From Stutzerimonas stutzeri (GTDB lineage: Bacteria; Pseudomonadota; Gammaproteobacteria; Pseudomonadales; Pseudomonadaceae): DNA of 64,000 nucleotides. Both the position numbers and the translations under genes were made by a program. The notes beneath the pieces were generated by a model. That model worked only from the letters and a program-made list of their open reading frames with translations. It had not been told where the DNA came from and made no database searches. Of the stretch, positions 9,943 to 19,050 are shown in pieces (position 1 is the stretch's first letter; every line of letters begins with the position of its first letter). The stretch spans positions 120,856 to 184,855 of the forward strand of contig DDVX01000003.1 in NCBI GenBank assembly GCA_002345575.1. The letters run 5' to 3'.

Positions 9943-11133
9943 ATGACTAGATACTACCGAGGCGCCCTCGCTGCCCTTGCCCTGATCAGCCTGGCCGCCT
10001 GCGGCGAAAATCCCGAAATGACCGAGGCCCAGGCCGAGCAGCAGGCCAGCGGCAAGGCTGTGACCAGTGTCCAGGTGGTGCCGGCCGAGCGCCGGCAAAT
10101 GCAGGCCTGGGTATACAGCCAGGGCACAGCGCGTTCGCGACAGCGTGAGTTTCTCACCTTCACCCAGCAGGGCTTGGTGACCCATGTCGATGCCGAGCTG
10201 CGAGTGGGCATGCCGGTCAAGGCCGGACAGCTGATCGCCAACCAGGCGCCCGAACGCGTAACTGCTGATCTGCAAGCCGCCAAGGCCGCGTTGGCTGAAG
10301 CGCAGGCCAGCCTTGAGCTCGCCGAGGTGACGCACAAGCGCTACCAGACGCTGATTGAACAACGCTCGGCTTCGCGGCAGGAACTGGACGAAGCTCGGGT
10401 GCAGGTTGAGCAGGCCAGGGCCGCCCGCGACAATGCCCGCGCGCAACTTGCCCAGGCGCAGCTGAGCGTCGACGAAACACGACTGGTATCGCCCATCGAT
10501 GGCGTACTGGCCCGGCTCAATGTGGAAAAGGGCCGCTACTTCATGCCCAGTACGGTGCAGTCCGACAGTGAGCGAAACGCCTTGCGCACGGTGCCGGCCA
10601 TGGTCATCGATCCGGATCGGTTCGAGGTGCGTGTCGATCTGCCGTCATATAACTATCGGCAGATTGCCACCGGCGCGCGAGTGATGGTCGGCGAAAACCC
10701 GACTGTTGCCGGGCAGGATGTCGATCCTCTGCGTGGCAAGGCCCAGGTCGAAGGTCAGGTTCATGCGATCAGTCCGTCGCTCGATCCTGAAACGCGTACC
10801 TTCGAGATCATCGTCCACACCCAGGGCAACGAAACCGGTTTGCAGGATGGCGAGTTCGTCGCCGTGTGGATTGCCGAGCAGAGCGCCGCCGACGCATTGG
10901 TGGTGCCGCTGGAAGCGCTGCGTTTTCGTAACGATCAGGCGTTCGTCTTCGTGGCCAATGAGCAGAGCGGCAAGGTCAGCGAGCGGCGGGTGGAACTGGC
11001 TCAGCAATCCGGCGATTACCGTACGGTGACGGGCGGCCTGGAGGAGGGCGAGCTGGTGGTGACCGATGGCCGCGCGGCGCTGCATGACGGCCAGGCTGTG
11101 CGGATCATGCACGTCGGCGAGGCGACGCAATGA
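9943..11133 (+). CDS. RND efflux periplasmic adaptor lipoprotein
   Basis: A 396-residue membrane-fusion protein linking the permease to the outer-membrane duct. It has a lipoprotein signal (lipobox LAAC, Cys20), a first lipoyl half, an alpha-helical hairpin (about 105-185, rich in Ala/Gln/Glu heptads such as AAKAALAEAQASLELAEVTH), the second lipoyl half (DTRLVSPIDGVLARL-like; here ETRLVSPIDGVLARL), then beta-barrel and membrane-proximal domains. Its stop overlaps the permease start by four bases (ATGA at 11130-11133), so stoichiometric coupling is likely. This is a standard HlyD/AcrA-family adaptor. Confidence 0.93.
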   Translation: MTRYYRGALAALALISLAACGENPEMTEAQAEQQASGKAVTSVQVVPAERRQMQAWVYSQGTARSRQREFLTFTQQGLVTHVDAELRVGMPVKAGQLIANQAPERVTADLQAAKAALAEAQASLELAEVTHKRYQTLIEQRSASRQELDEARVQVEQARAARDNARAQLAQAQLSVDETRLVSPIDGVLARLNVEKGRYFMPSTVQSDSERNALRTVPAMVIDPDRFEVRVDLPSYNYRQIATGARVMVGENPTVAGQDVDPLRGKAQVEGQVHAISPSLDPETRTFEIIVHTQGNETGLQDGEFVAVWIAEQSAADALVVPLEALRFRNDQAFVFVANEQSGKVSERRVELAQQSGDYRTVTGGLEEGELVVTDGRAALHDGQAVRIMHVGEATQ

Positions 11134-14100
11134 GTGCTGGCAGCGAAGAGCAACAGCCGCCTAACAGCGAGGCTGCCCAGATCGAGAGCGACGAGGTGCG
11201 CAATGCACATCCGCTGGCGCGGTTTTTCTTCCTGCAACCGATCTTCGGCATCCTGTTGGTGGTCACGCTGGTTCTCGGCGGCATCATGGCCTACTCGCAG
11301 CTGGTCAAGGAGTCGCTGCCGGACCTGAACATTCCCCAGGCCACCATTACCACGACCTGGCCGGGCGCCGACCCGCTGACGATGGAGGAACAGGTCACCG
11401 ACATCATCGAGGATGAGGTCACCACGCTACAGGGTGTGCGCCGGGTCGACAGCGCCTCGTTCGATTCCTATTCGATCATCTCCGTGGAGTTCGAAGCCTC
11501 GGCCGATCCGCTCGATGCCATGACCCGGCTGCGCGCAGCGGTCGCCGATGCAGAAGCCGAGTTGCCCGACGACGTCGAGCGACCGACCATCAAGCAGGCG
11601 TCGGTGGACGACCGGCCCATTTTCACCTTCACCCTGCATGGCGCCGGCACCTCGGCCACCATGAACGAGCAGGCGCGGCGCATCCGTGACGTGCTGGAGC
11701 GTGTGCCTGGTGTCAACGAAGTGGATATCGGCGGTGAGCGCGAAGAGATCGTGCAGATACTGCTGCGCCCCGAGCGCCTGCTCGCCCTCGGCCTTTCTCC
11801 TGCAGCGGTGCGCAATGCAGTGCAGCAAGCCAACATCGAACAACCCTTCGGCGAGATACGCAGCGACAGCATCGGCGCGGTAGTACGCCTGGAAGGCCGT
11901 TTCCGCGATGTGGCTGATCTACGCGCCTTGCCGGTGGCGCGCCTTGGTGGTGCCGGCGCAAGTCGCGCGGTGCGCCTGGATGAGGTGGCCACGGTAAGCC
12001 GTATGCAGGAAACCGAAACCAGCCGCGCATTCTTCGCCGATCAGGGCGGCGCGTTCGAACCCTCGCTGGAAATCTCCGTGCGCAAATCGCCGGGGGCCGA
12101 TACGGTCAATCTGGTCGACACGCTGCGCAGTACCCTGGCGCAGATGGAGCAGCAAGGCGCCTGGCCCGCCGGGCTGGAGTACACCATTACCCAAGATGAG
12201 GCCGAGCAGATCTGGGAGGCGCTTTCCGAGGTTTTCGTCAGCGCGCTGCAGACCATGGCCGTGGTCTTCGTCATTCTGCTTTTGACCATCGCCTGGCGCG
12301 AAGCCGTGGTGGCCGGGCTGTCGGTGCCGATCACCTTTGCCGGCGTGCTGCTGGTCATTCTGGTAATGGGCTATTCGCTCAATGAGCTGGTGGTCATCGG
12401 CATGGTTATCGCGCTGGTGATGATCATCGATGTGTTCATCATCCTTATGGAAGGCCTGCACGACGAAATCTACGTGCAGGGCAAAACCTTCGGCCAGGGC
12501 GTGCTGGCCACGGTCAAGCGCTACGCGATACCGACATTTGCGGCACAACTGACCACTATTCTGGCGCTGGCACCGTTGATGTCCATCAGCGGCATCATGG
12601 GCGAATTCATCCGCGTGCTGCCCGCCACAGCGGTGGTCTGCCTGATTCTCTCGTTCGTCGTTGCCATGCTGTGCTCGCTACCGCTCTCGCGCGCTTTGCT
12701 GGGTAAGCAGCGCAAGGCGGACAGTCCACAGCAGCAGGGGCTGTCCGACCGGGTGACGAACCGCGCCGTCGATGGCTTAGAGCGCTGGAACGCGCGTTGG
12801 GTGGTGCGCTCGCGCAAGCACTCCTGGTTCTGGCTGCTAGCCGCTGTCGCCTTGTTCGTGGTTGCAATGGTGGCGTTCACCCAGGCGCGGATCGAGCTGT
12901 TTCCGCCGTCCGATGGCGAGCGGCTGGGTATCAATATCGAGCTGCCGCCCACCACTCAGTTGGACACCTCGCAGCAGGTGGCGGACGAGCTTGGCGAGAT
13001 CCTCAGAAGCAAGCCTTACTTCAAGAGCGTGGTGAAGCTGGTCGGCCTGAAAAGCCCGTTTGCCGGCGGCTCCATGGCGGCCGCGCTGCAGCCGAGCGAG
13101 GCGGAGAACTTCATTGGTTTCTCGGCAATCTTTCTGCCACGTGATGAGCGTGATCTGGACTCCTACGTATTGGCCGAAGAGCTGCGCAGCGAGCTGAGCG
13201 CCTACCTGCAGGACAACGTTGCTGCCGCGCAATTACTGGTCGTGCCCGAGGCCAGCGGCCCTGGCGCAGGCGACCCGATAGAAATCCAGCTGATCGGTGC
13301 CGACATGGACGAGCTGCTGGTTCGCTCGCGCGAGGTGCAGGCCCTCCTGTCCGGTATCAGCGGCGTGGTGGACGTGCGCGATAACATCGGCATGCTCAAG
13401 CCGCAACTGGCCTTGCGTCCGGATCGGGAAGCCGCCAACTTCTTTGGCATCGGCCACGACGACTTGGCGTCGCAGATTCGCATCGCCTTCAGCTCGGATA
13501 TCGTCGGCACTTTCGTCACCGCCAGTGACACGGACAATATTGACATCCGCCTGGGCACCGAATGGCCGAGCCGCCCCGGTGAAGCCGGTGGCCCACACAA
13601 CATGGAAGAGCTGTCGCGAGTCCGTGCGTTCACTGGCGAAGGCCGCTCCATTGCCTTGAACCAGTTGCTGACCCCGATACAGTCGGAGGCCGCCATCGCC
13701 ATCTCCCACAGCAACGGCGAACGGGCACTGACGGTGATGGCGAAGAACGAAGGCCGCACGGTCGTCGAGGTGATGACTGAGCTGGGCCCGCAACTGGACG
13801 AGCTGCAGGCAGGCTGGCCCGATGGCTACCGTGCGGTGGTTGGGGGCGAGTCTGCCGACACCGCCGAGACCTTCTCCTCGGCGCTCGTCGCGCTGCTTAT
13901 CGCCGTGGTGCTGATCGTCGGCGTGCTGGTCATCGTCTTCAGCAGCTTTCGCCAGGCGTTCATCATCTTCGCCACCATGCCGCTCGCCATCATCGGCTCA
14001 GCCATCGGCTTCTGGGCGTTTGATATCACCTTCTCGTTCTTCGCGATGATCGGCCTGGTATCGCTGATCGGCATCGCCATCAACAACGGCATCATCATGG

Positions 14101-14375
14101 TCGACACCATGAACAGTTTTCTCAAGGAAGGCATGTCCATCACCGAAGCCGCCGCAGCCGGCTCTGCCCGACGGCTGCGGCCACTGTTGACCACGGCAGT
14201 GACCACCATCGTCGGGCTGGTCCCTCTTGCCATCAGCAGTGCCTTCTACCGACCACTGACCTTGGTGATCATCTTCGGGCTGGTATCAGTATCACTGCTC
14301 GCGCTGATCGTGGTGCCGGCTTTGTACCTGTTGCTTACGCCCAAGGGGGCAGGGGGGCGGGCTTCGCTGGATTGA
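11130..14375 (+). CDS. RND efflux permease (AcrB/HAE superfamily, atypical proton relay)
   Basis: A 1081-residue inner-membrane proton-driven exporter, slightly longer than AcrB because of a hydrophilic N-terminal extension of about 25 residues. It shows the RND layout: helix 1, periplasmic porter/docking domain, helices 2-7, second large loop (from about 590), helices 8-12. The TM4 relay motif reads IIDVFII with Asp434 aligned to AcrB Asp407 and Val435 where AcrB has Asp408. In TM10 the AcrB Lys940 position is Asn985 (GIAINNG). A single-Asp relay has probably been re-engineered in this subclass rather than lost, because the rest of the protein is intact. The substrate is likely a hydrophobic or amphiphilic drug, but this cannot be derived here. 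Confidence 0.92.
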   Translation: MSAGSEEQQPPNSEAAQIESDEVRNAHPLARFFFLQPIFGILLVVTLVLGGIMAYSQLVKESLPDLNIPQATITTTWPGADPLTMEEQVTDIIEDEVTTLQGVRRVDSASFDSYSIISVEFEASADPLDAMTRLRAAVADAEAELPDDVERPTIKQASVDDRPIFTFTLHGAGTSATMNEQARRIRDVLERVPGVNEVDIGGEREEIVQILLRPERLLALGLSPAAVRNAVQQANIEQPFGEIRSDSIGAVVRLEGRFRDVADLRALPVARLGGAGASRAVRLDEVATVSRMQETETSRAFFADQGGAFEPSLEISVRKSPGADTVNLVDTLRSTLAQMEQQGAWPAGLEYTITQDEAEQIWEALSEVFVSALQTMAVVFVILLLTIAWREAVVAGLSVPITFAGVLLVILVMGYSLNELVVIGMVIALVMIIDVFIILMEGLHDEIYVQGKTFGQGVLATVKRYAIPTFAAQLTTILALAPLMSISGIMGEFIRVLPATAVVCLILSFVVAMLCSLPLSRALLGKQRKADSPQQQGLSDRVTNRAVDGLERWNARWVVRSRKHSWFWLLAAVALFVVAMVAFTQARIELFPPSDGERLGINIELPPTTQLDTSQQVADELGEILRSKPYFKSVVKLVGLKSPFAGGSMAAALQPSEAENFIGFSAIFLPRDERDLDSYVLAEELRSELSAYLQDNVAAAQLLVVPEASGPGAGDPIEIQLIGADMDELLVRSREVQALLSGISGVVDVRDNIGMLKPQLALRPDREAANFFGIGHDDLASQIRIAFSSDIVGTFVTASDTDNIDIRLGTEWPSRPGEAGGPHNMEELSRVRAFTGEGRSIALNQLLTPIQSEAAIAISHSNGERALTVMAKNEGRTVVEVMTELGPQLDELQAGWPDGYRAVVGGESADTAETFSSALVALLIAVVLIVGVLVIVFSSFRQAFIIFATMPLAIIGSAIGFWAFDITFSFFAMIGLVSLIGIAINNGIIMVDTMNSFLKEGMSITEAAAAGSARRLRPLLTTAVTTIVGLVPLAISSAFYRPLTLVIIFGLVSVSLLALIVVPALYLLLTPKGAGGRASLD

Positions 14376-14552
14376 GTGGATTGCCAGGGTTGATTTTGAG
14401 AGGGCTGTTAGCAGCCGAAGTCGGGCATTAGCGAGCACTTTCTTCTGGTTCATCGCAGAGGCGGAGCACCGGCTGTCTTCAACAGAGTCGTCGCAAAGCC
14501 GTCACTCGCGAAGCAGCCCATCCCGTCAGTTTGGACTGCTTCAACTGGTCGT

Positions 14553-15542
14553 TTACAGCGTCACGACAATCTTGCCGACCTGGGCATTGGCTTCCATGTG
14601 CCGATGCGCCTTGGCGATTTCCTCGAACGCAAAGGTTCGGTCGATCACCGGATGCAGCTTGCCGCTGGCCAGTCCTGCGTTGACGAAGGACTTGGCCTGT
14701 TCCAGCTTTTCCGGGTTGCCGGTGATCTCGAAGAGTTCGTAACCGCGTAGCGTCAGATGCTTACCGAGCACATCCATGACCGGCACGGGAATATCCTCGG
14801 CATCCAATGCACCGTACTGGAAGAAGATGCCCTGCATGCCCAGCACCTTGAAGATCTGGCCGGCGTATGCACCGCCGACGGGATCGAAGGCCATGCGGGC
14901 GCCTTTGCCGTCGGTGATGGACATGACTTCGTTGTTCAGATCCTGCTCTTCAGTAGCAATGACATGGGCTGCGCCAGCATCGAGTAGCGCTTGGCGTTTT
15001 TGGCTGGTACGGGTCAAAGCGACCGGCACAGCACCCACCATGTTGGCAATCTGAATGGCCGCCAGGCCGACACTGCTGGACGCCGCACGAATCAGCACGG
15101 TTTCTCCGCCCTGCAGGTTGCCGATATCGATCAGGGCACCGTAGGCGGTGATGAACATCATCCAGCTGGCTGCGGCCTCTTCGAACGAGAGGTTCCCTGG
15201 ATGCTTGACCAGAGCGTGCACGGGAACATTAACCAACTCGCCATACATCCCGTAATCCGCGAACGAAAAAGCCGGGACTACGCTGACGGCATCGCCAATG
15301 TTGAAGCCGGCCACATCCGGGCCGAGCGCTTCCACGAGGCCGGCAGCTTCATAACCCAGGATGGCGGGAAAGCGCGGCTCGATAACGTACTGGCCGGTTC
15401 GGTACATGATCTCGGCGCGATTGATGCCGAGCGCCTTGACACGAATCTGCACTTCGCCAGCTTTGGGGGCGGAGACATCCACCTCGTCGATCTGCAGGAC
15501 CTGTGCATCGCCGGTACGGTGAAAACGAACAACTCGCGACAT
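14553..15542 (-). CDS. Zinc-type alcohol dehydrogenase / quinone oxidoreductase-like MDR protein
   Basis: A 329-residue medium-chain dehydrogenase/reductase. The N-terminal GroES-like domain carries GINRAEIMYRTGQY and GYEAAGLVEALG; the Rossmann domain carries VLIRAASSSVGLAAIQIANM. The catalytic-zinc Cys of classical alcohol dehydrogenases is not evident, so it is better placed with the zinc-independent quinone-oxidoreductase-like branch that uses NADPH. AGGAG lies nine bases before the ATG. A LysR gene lies directly upstream on the same strand, separated by 103 bases, and is the likely regulator. Substrate unknown. Confidence 0.85.
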   Translation of the reverse strand: MSRVVRFHRTGDAQVLQIDEVDVSAPKAGEVQIRVKALGINRAEIMYRTGQYVIEPRFPAILGYEAAGLVEALGPDVAGFNIGDAVSVVPAFSFADYGMYGELVNVPVHALVKHPGNLSFEEAAASWMMFITAYGALIDIGNLQGGETVLIRAASSSVGLAAIQIANMVGAVPVALTRTSQKRQALLDAGAAHVIATEEQDLNNEVMSITDGKGARMAFDPVGGAYAGQIFKVLGMQGIFFQYGALDAEDIPVPVMDVLGKHLTLRGYELFEITGNPEKLEQAKSFVNAGLASGKLHPVIDRTFAFEEIAKAHRHMEANAQVGKIVVTL

Positions 15543-15622
15543 GGGGCTGGACTCCTATCTGGGATATGGAGAGCAAATTAGTCGCTGAATTAGTAAAGAT
15601 CAGCTCATCAGTTGCGACTTTA

Positions 15623-15643
15623 TTGTTATCGATTAATTAACAA
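15623..15643. promoter_or_regulatory. AT-rich dyad upstream of dehydrogenase gene
   Basis: TTGTTA (15623-15628) and TAACAA (15638-15643) form an inverted repeat with a nine-base AT spacer in the gap between the LysR stop and the dehydrogenase start. Its size and AT-richness fit a LysR-type binding site, but this is inferred from position only. Confidence 0.3.
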
Positions 15644-15645
15644 TC

Positions 15646-16557
15646 TCAGTCTGTTAGATGATGCTGGTCGAGCAGCTGCGTCAACCAGTCAACAAAGACA
15701 CGTACCTTGGGCGCTAGATAGCTTCGACTCGGATACAGGATCGAAACGGGCTTGGGCAGGGCTGGATAATCCGCCAGCACCTGAACCAACAGACCCGTAT
15801 CGAGATAGGGCTGCAGGGCGGGCCTTACGCCCTGCAGCAAGCCGAACCCTGCCAGCCCGCATGCCAGGAGCGCTTCGGATTCGTTGGTCATGATGCCGCT
15901 GCGCAGCCTCAGCGTGACGGTGGTGTTCTCGACGCGAAAGGTCCAGTCCACCACCTTGCGCTCGCGCCCGGTAAAGAAATTGACCGCCCGGTGCTGATCA
16001 AGGTCTTCGAGGCTCTTAGGCATTCCATACCGCTCCAGATACTGCGGAGAAGCGCAGGTCACCATCGGTATCGCACCGATCCGCCTCGCCACCAGACTGG
16101 AGTCCTTAAGCTTACCCAGTCTGACAACGCAGTCGATGCCATCGTCGAACAAATCCACAGGCTGATCCGTCGCGCCCAGGATCAGCTCAATCTGCGGGTA
16201 GCGCTGCTGGAAATCGGGCAAGGCTGGAATGATCACCGACTTAGCCAGTGTGACGGGCAGGTCCAGGCGCAACCGGCCTGTGGGAACGACAGCATGGCTG
16301 GTGAACGAACTGAATGTGTCATTCACCTCTTCCAGGAGCCGCCTGCAGCGCTGATAGAACTCGCCGCCCTCTGTGGTCACGCTGACCTTACGCGTCGTCC
16401 GGTGCAGCAACCGCACTCCCAGTTCCCGCTCAAGCTGCTGCACGGCCTTGGTGATGGTTGGCCGATGTAATTGCAGAACCTCGGCGGCCTGCGTGAAGCT
16501 GCCGCTATCCACTACCTGAACGTAGATCTGCATTGTTTGCAGCTGATCCATGCTCAA
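15646..16557 (-). CDS. LysR-family transcriptional regulator
   Basis: A 303-residue LysR regulator with an N-terminal winged helix-turn-helix (residues about 5-63; VVDSGSFTQAAEVLQLHRPTI) and a periplasmic-binding-like effector domain. ATTRKVSVTTEGGEFYQRC at the linker and DDGIDCVVRLG in the effector domain match the CrgA/DsdC-like subgroup that often controls oxidoreductase genes. It is transcribed toward the MDR dehydrogenase and probably controls it; the effector is unknown. Confidence 0.92.
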   Translation of the reverse strand: MSMDQLQTMQIYVQVVDSGSFTQAAEVLQLHRPTITKAVQQLERELGVRLLHRTTRKVSVTTEGGEFYQRCRRLLEEVNDTFSSFTSHAVVPTGRLRLDLPVTLAKSVIIPALPDFQQRYPQIELILGATDQPVDLFDDGIDCVVRLGKLKDSSLVARRIGAIPMVTCASPQYLERYGMPKSLEDLDQHRAVNFFTGRERKVVDWTFRVENTTVTLRLRSGIMTNESEALLACGLAGFGLLQGVRPALQPYLDTGLLVQVLADYPALPKPVSILYPSRSYLAPKVRVFVDWLTQLLDQHHLTD

Positions 16558-16941
16558 TTCCCGCCAGTAATCTCGAAGGGCTGCATCTTCGCATAGCTGT
16601 CATCGCTCGCCTTCATGGCTACCGATTGGCGTGTTTTGCTTTGGAATGTACTGGGCGTCTAGCCAACGGCAGCTCTTTGCGGGTTAGCGCCCATTGCTAT
16701 GGCTGATCCACCCTTGTCAGCTCTCATGCGGAGGGCAAACCTTGAACACCACGCAAGGTTCAGTCACCAGCCTTGGAACAACGGAAAGCTAGCCGGGCAG
16801 AAAGCCCCGCTCCGGCTCAGATATATGGCCATCAGCGTAAGGCTCGTCAAAACCTGAGTGACAGCCATTGGCCTTGTACGGTACCCACACGCTACGGCGT
16901 ACCAGCGCCCGCTTGGAAATTCGTTTAGCTGGCACTTCTGA
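16558..16941. other. 384-base intergenic region
   Basis: No convincing gene was found between the LysR start and the hydrolase stop. A 7-bp stem (AACCTTG 16738-16744 with CAAGGTT 16754-16760, nine-base loop) lies in the middle without a T-run. A perfect 16-bp palindrome (ACTTCTGATCAGAAGT, 16934-16949) spans the stop codon of the hydrolase gene. The promoter for the LysR gene should lie at the left side. Confidence 0.5.
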
Positions 16942-17814
16942 TCAGAAGTTCAGCAACGCCCCATCCTGCGGAATTTCGACGCGCTCCTGAATACCGGACT
17001 TCTGGACAAACTCGCTTAGCTCTTTACGGCTGAGCGCCATGTGATTGATGGCATCCAGATGGACCGCGACGACCGTTGCGTTTGGAGCCGCTTGCACCGC
17101 ACGAAGTACGTCATCCTTGCCCATGATGATCGCACCGTCGAAGCCGCTGAGTTGCGCATAGCCGGCATTCAGCACGACCACGTGCGGGCTGTACTGGGTA
17201 AGAGCCTGGTCGACTTCATCACGCCAGATGGTATCGCCTGCCAGGTATAAGGTCTTGTGCTGAGGAGCCTGAAAAACGACACCCATCGCCTCACCAAGTG
17301 CCTGCGCCACCTGAGGCGTCGCGTACATCTCATCGGTTCCATGCTGGCCGCCAGTCTTGGTCAGCGTTACGCCGCCGAATTTGGCGTGGTCGTCGAGGAT
17401 GCGCACATCGGTAAAGCCTTGCCCGCGAATGATTTCGGCATCGGCTGCATTCTGTACAAATAGCGGGAGGTCCTTGGGCAACAGTTCCTGCGCAGCATCG
17501 TCCCAGTGATCGAGATGGGTATGCGTGACGATAACTGCATCCACCCCGGCCATGACCTCTTCTACCGACATTGGCAGATCGACCCGGGGGTTGCGAAGCT
17601 CGCTGCGGTAGGTGTTTTCGAACCCAGGGTAGCTGCCCTTCTTCGCCAACATAGGATCGATCAGAAACGTCGTATCCGCGTAGGTGATTTTTACGGTGGC
17701 ATTTCGTATTTGCTGCAGCTCCAGCGGCTCGGCTACCGTCGATTGAGCGAACACGCCGGTGGCGGAAAGGCCCAAAGCGAGAGCCAGAGATGTAGCGAGA
17801 GTTCTGATAGGCAT
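16942..17814 (-). CDS. Exported metallo-beta-lactamase-fold hydrolase (UlaG-like)
   Basis: A 290-residue protein with a clear Sec signal peptide (hydrophobic core LATSLALALGLSATGVFA, predicted cleavage after FAQ or nearby) and an MBL-fold domain of the UlaG/L-ascorbate-lactonase-like type. The metal motif HTHLDHWDD matches HxHxDH; AGDTIW supplies the later Asp and the C-terminal AVHLDAINH the last His. The substrate cannot be told; relatives hydrolyse lactones, phosphodiesters or N-acyl phosphatidylethanolamines. AGGAG precedes the ATG by nine bases. The gene diverges from a GlxA-type regulator 129 bases away, which likely controls it. Confidence 0.85.
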   Translation of the reverse strand: MPIRTLATSLALALGLSATGVFAQSTVAEPLELQQIRNATVKITYADTTFLIDPMLAKKGSYPGFENTYRSELRNPRVDLPMSVEEVMAGVDAVIVTHTHLDHWDDAAQELLPKDLPLFVQNAADAEIIRGQGFTDVRILDDHAKFGGVTLTKTGGQHGTDEMYATPQVAQALGEAMGVVFQAPQHKTLYLAGDTIWRDEVDQALTQYSPHVVVLNAGYAQLSGFDGAIIMGKDDVLRAVQAAPNATVVAVHLDAINHMALSRKELSEFVQKSGIQERVEIPQDGALLNF

Positions 17815-17896
17815 GAGAGGTGGCTCCTGGATTTCACGGATCGGACGATGGCCTCATTCTGTGCAAGAGGAGGCGATCGCAACAGTGACCCAAATG

Positions 17897-17916
17897 CCAA
17901 TCGTCGCTAGTATTGG
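17897..17916. promoter_or_regulatory. Inverted repeat in hydrolase/GlxA intergenic region
   Basis: CCAAT (17897-17901) and ATTGG (17912-17916) form a dyad with a ten-base spacer, 28 bases before the regulator start codon. The geometry would suit a dimeric AraC-type regulator acting on itself or on the divergent hydrolase gene; this is inference from position. Confidence 0.3.
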
Positions 17917-17943
17917 GCCAATGTCGCCACCGGGAGCCTGACC

Positions 17944-18912
17944 ATGACTACCCTGCATGTCGCCGCGCTGGCTTTTGAGGGTGTGAGCCTGTTCCACCTC
18001 TCCGTGCCCGGCATGGTGATAGCCGCCGCCAAGGAGCTTCCGGATCTGCCGGGTTACGAGGTGCGCTACTGCGCGGTGACGCCTGGCAGAATCCGTAGCG
18101 ACCAAGGCCTCATGATCGAGGTGACCGAGGGCCTGGAAATCATGGAGCAGGCTAACGTGATCATCGTGCCGGCCTGGAGCGATCCCTGGCAGCCTGCCCC
18201 CGCCGAGCTGACCGAAGCCCTGCGTCAAGCCCATGCGCGAGGTGCTCTGCTCGTCGGCTTGTGCCTCGGTGCTTTCGTGCTCGGTGATGCCGGCCTGCTC
18301 GATGGCCGCGAAGCCACCACCCATTGGGCTGCGCGCGAGGCATTCGCCAAGCGCTTCCCGAACAGTCACTTTCGACCCGATGTGTTGTATGTCGCGGACA
18401 ACAATATCGTGACCTCTGCCGGTACGGTCGCTGCTATCGATTGCTGCCTGTATTTACTGCGTGAGCGCCACGGTGCCGACGCCGCAAACCGGATGGCCAG
18501 GCTGTTGGTTACCCCACCACACCGGCAAGGCGGGCAGGCTCAGTACATCAAGCAACCCATGCCACAACTGCCCAGCGAGAGCCGATTAGCCGGCGTGCTG
18601 GAGTGGGCGCGCGAGCGTTTAGCTGAACCCATGACGGTCGATATGCTCGCCGAAGTGGCTAGCATGAGCCGCCGCACCTTCACCCGACGCTTCCGGGAAG
18701 CCACAGGCACGACCTTAGTAAGATGGCTAAGTGCCGAACGTGTAGCCAGAGCGCAGCAACTGCTGGAAACCACCGATATGCCGATAGAGTGCATCGTTTC
18801 TGAGGTGGGCTTTGGTACACCTCTGTCGCTACGTCAGCACTTCGTGGCTCAGCTGGGCATCACACCATCAGATTACCGACGTACGTTCTGTACGCGCATG
18901 CTTAAACAATAG
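17944..18912 (+). CDS. GlxA-type regulator (DJ-1/PfpI plus AraC domains)
   Basis: A 322-residue regulator joining an N-terminal DJ-1/PfpI amidotransferase-like domain (residues 1-185; Cys107 in GLCLGAFVLGD) to a C-terminal AraC DNA-binding domain (about 215-320; VDMLAEVASMSRRTFTRRF and the second helix-turn-helix ending in ITPSDYRRTF). Pseudomonas relatives such as GbdR, ArgR and CdhR sense quaternary amines or amino acids, but many orphans exist. GGGAG lies seven bases before the ATG. It diverges from the exported hydrolase gene and is its likely regulator. Confidence 0.92.
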   Translation: MTTLHVAALAFEGVSLFHLSVPGMVIAAAKELPDLPGYEVRYCAVTPGRIRSDQGLMIEVTEGLEIMEQANVIIVPAWSDPWQPAPAELTEALRQAHARGALLVGLCLGAFVLGDAGLLDGREATTHWAAREAFAKRFPNSHFRPDVLYVADNNIVTSAGTVAAIDCCLYLLRERHGADAANRMARLLVTPPHRQGGQAQYIKQPMPQLPSESRLAGVLEWARERLAEPMTVDMLAEVASMSRRTFTRRFREATGTTLVRWLSAERVARAQQLLETTDMPIECIVSEVGFGTPLSLRQHFVAQLGITPSDYRRTFCTRMLKQ

Positions 18913-19050
18913 ATTTAGATCAGGGCTATCACCGGGCTCCATAGAATTGGTGATATCAACGTCGGCTTTCGGCCAGAAGCGGACTTGACTCCTCTGATGG
19001 AGTGGCCTGCTAGCGACTTTGCGCGAGTCTCGACACCTCCACGTTTCACT

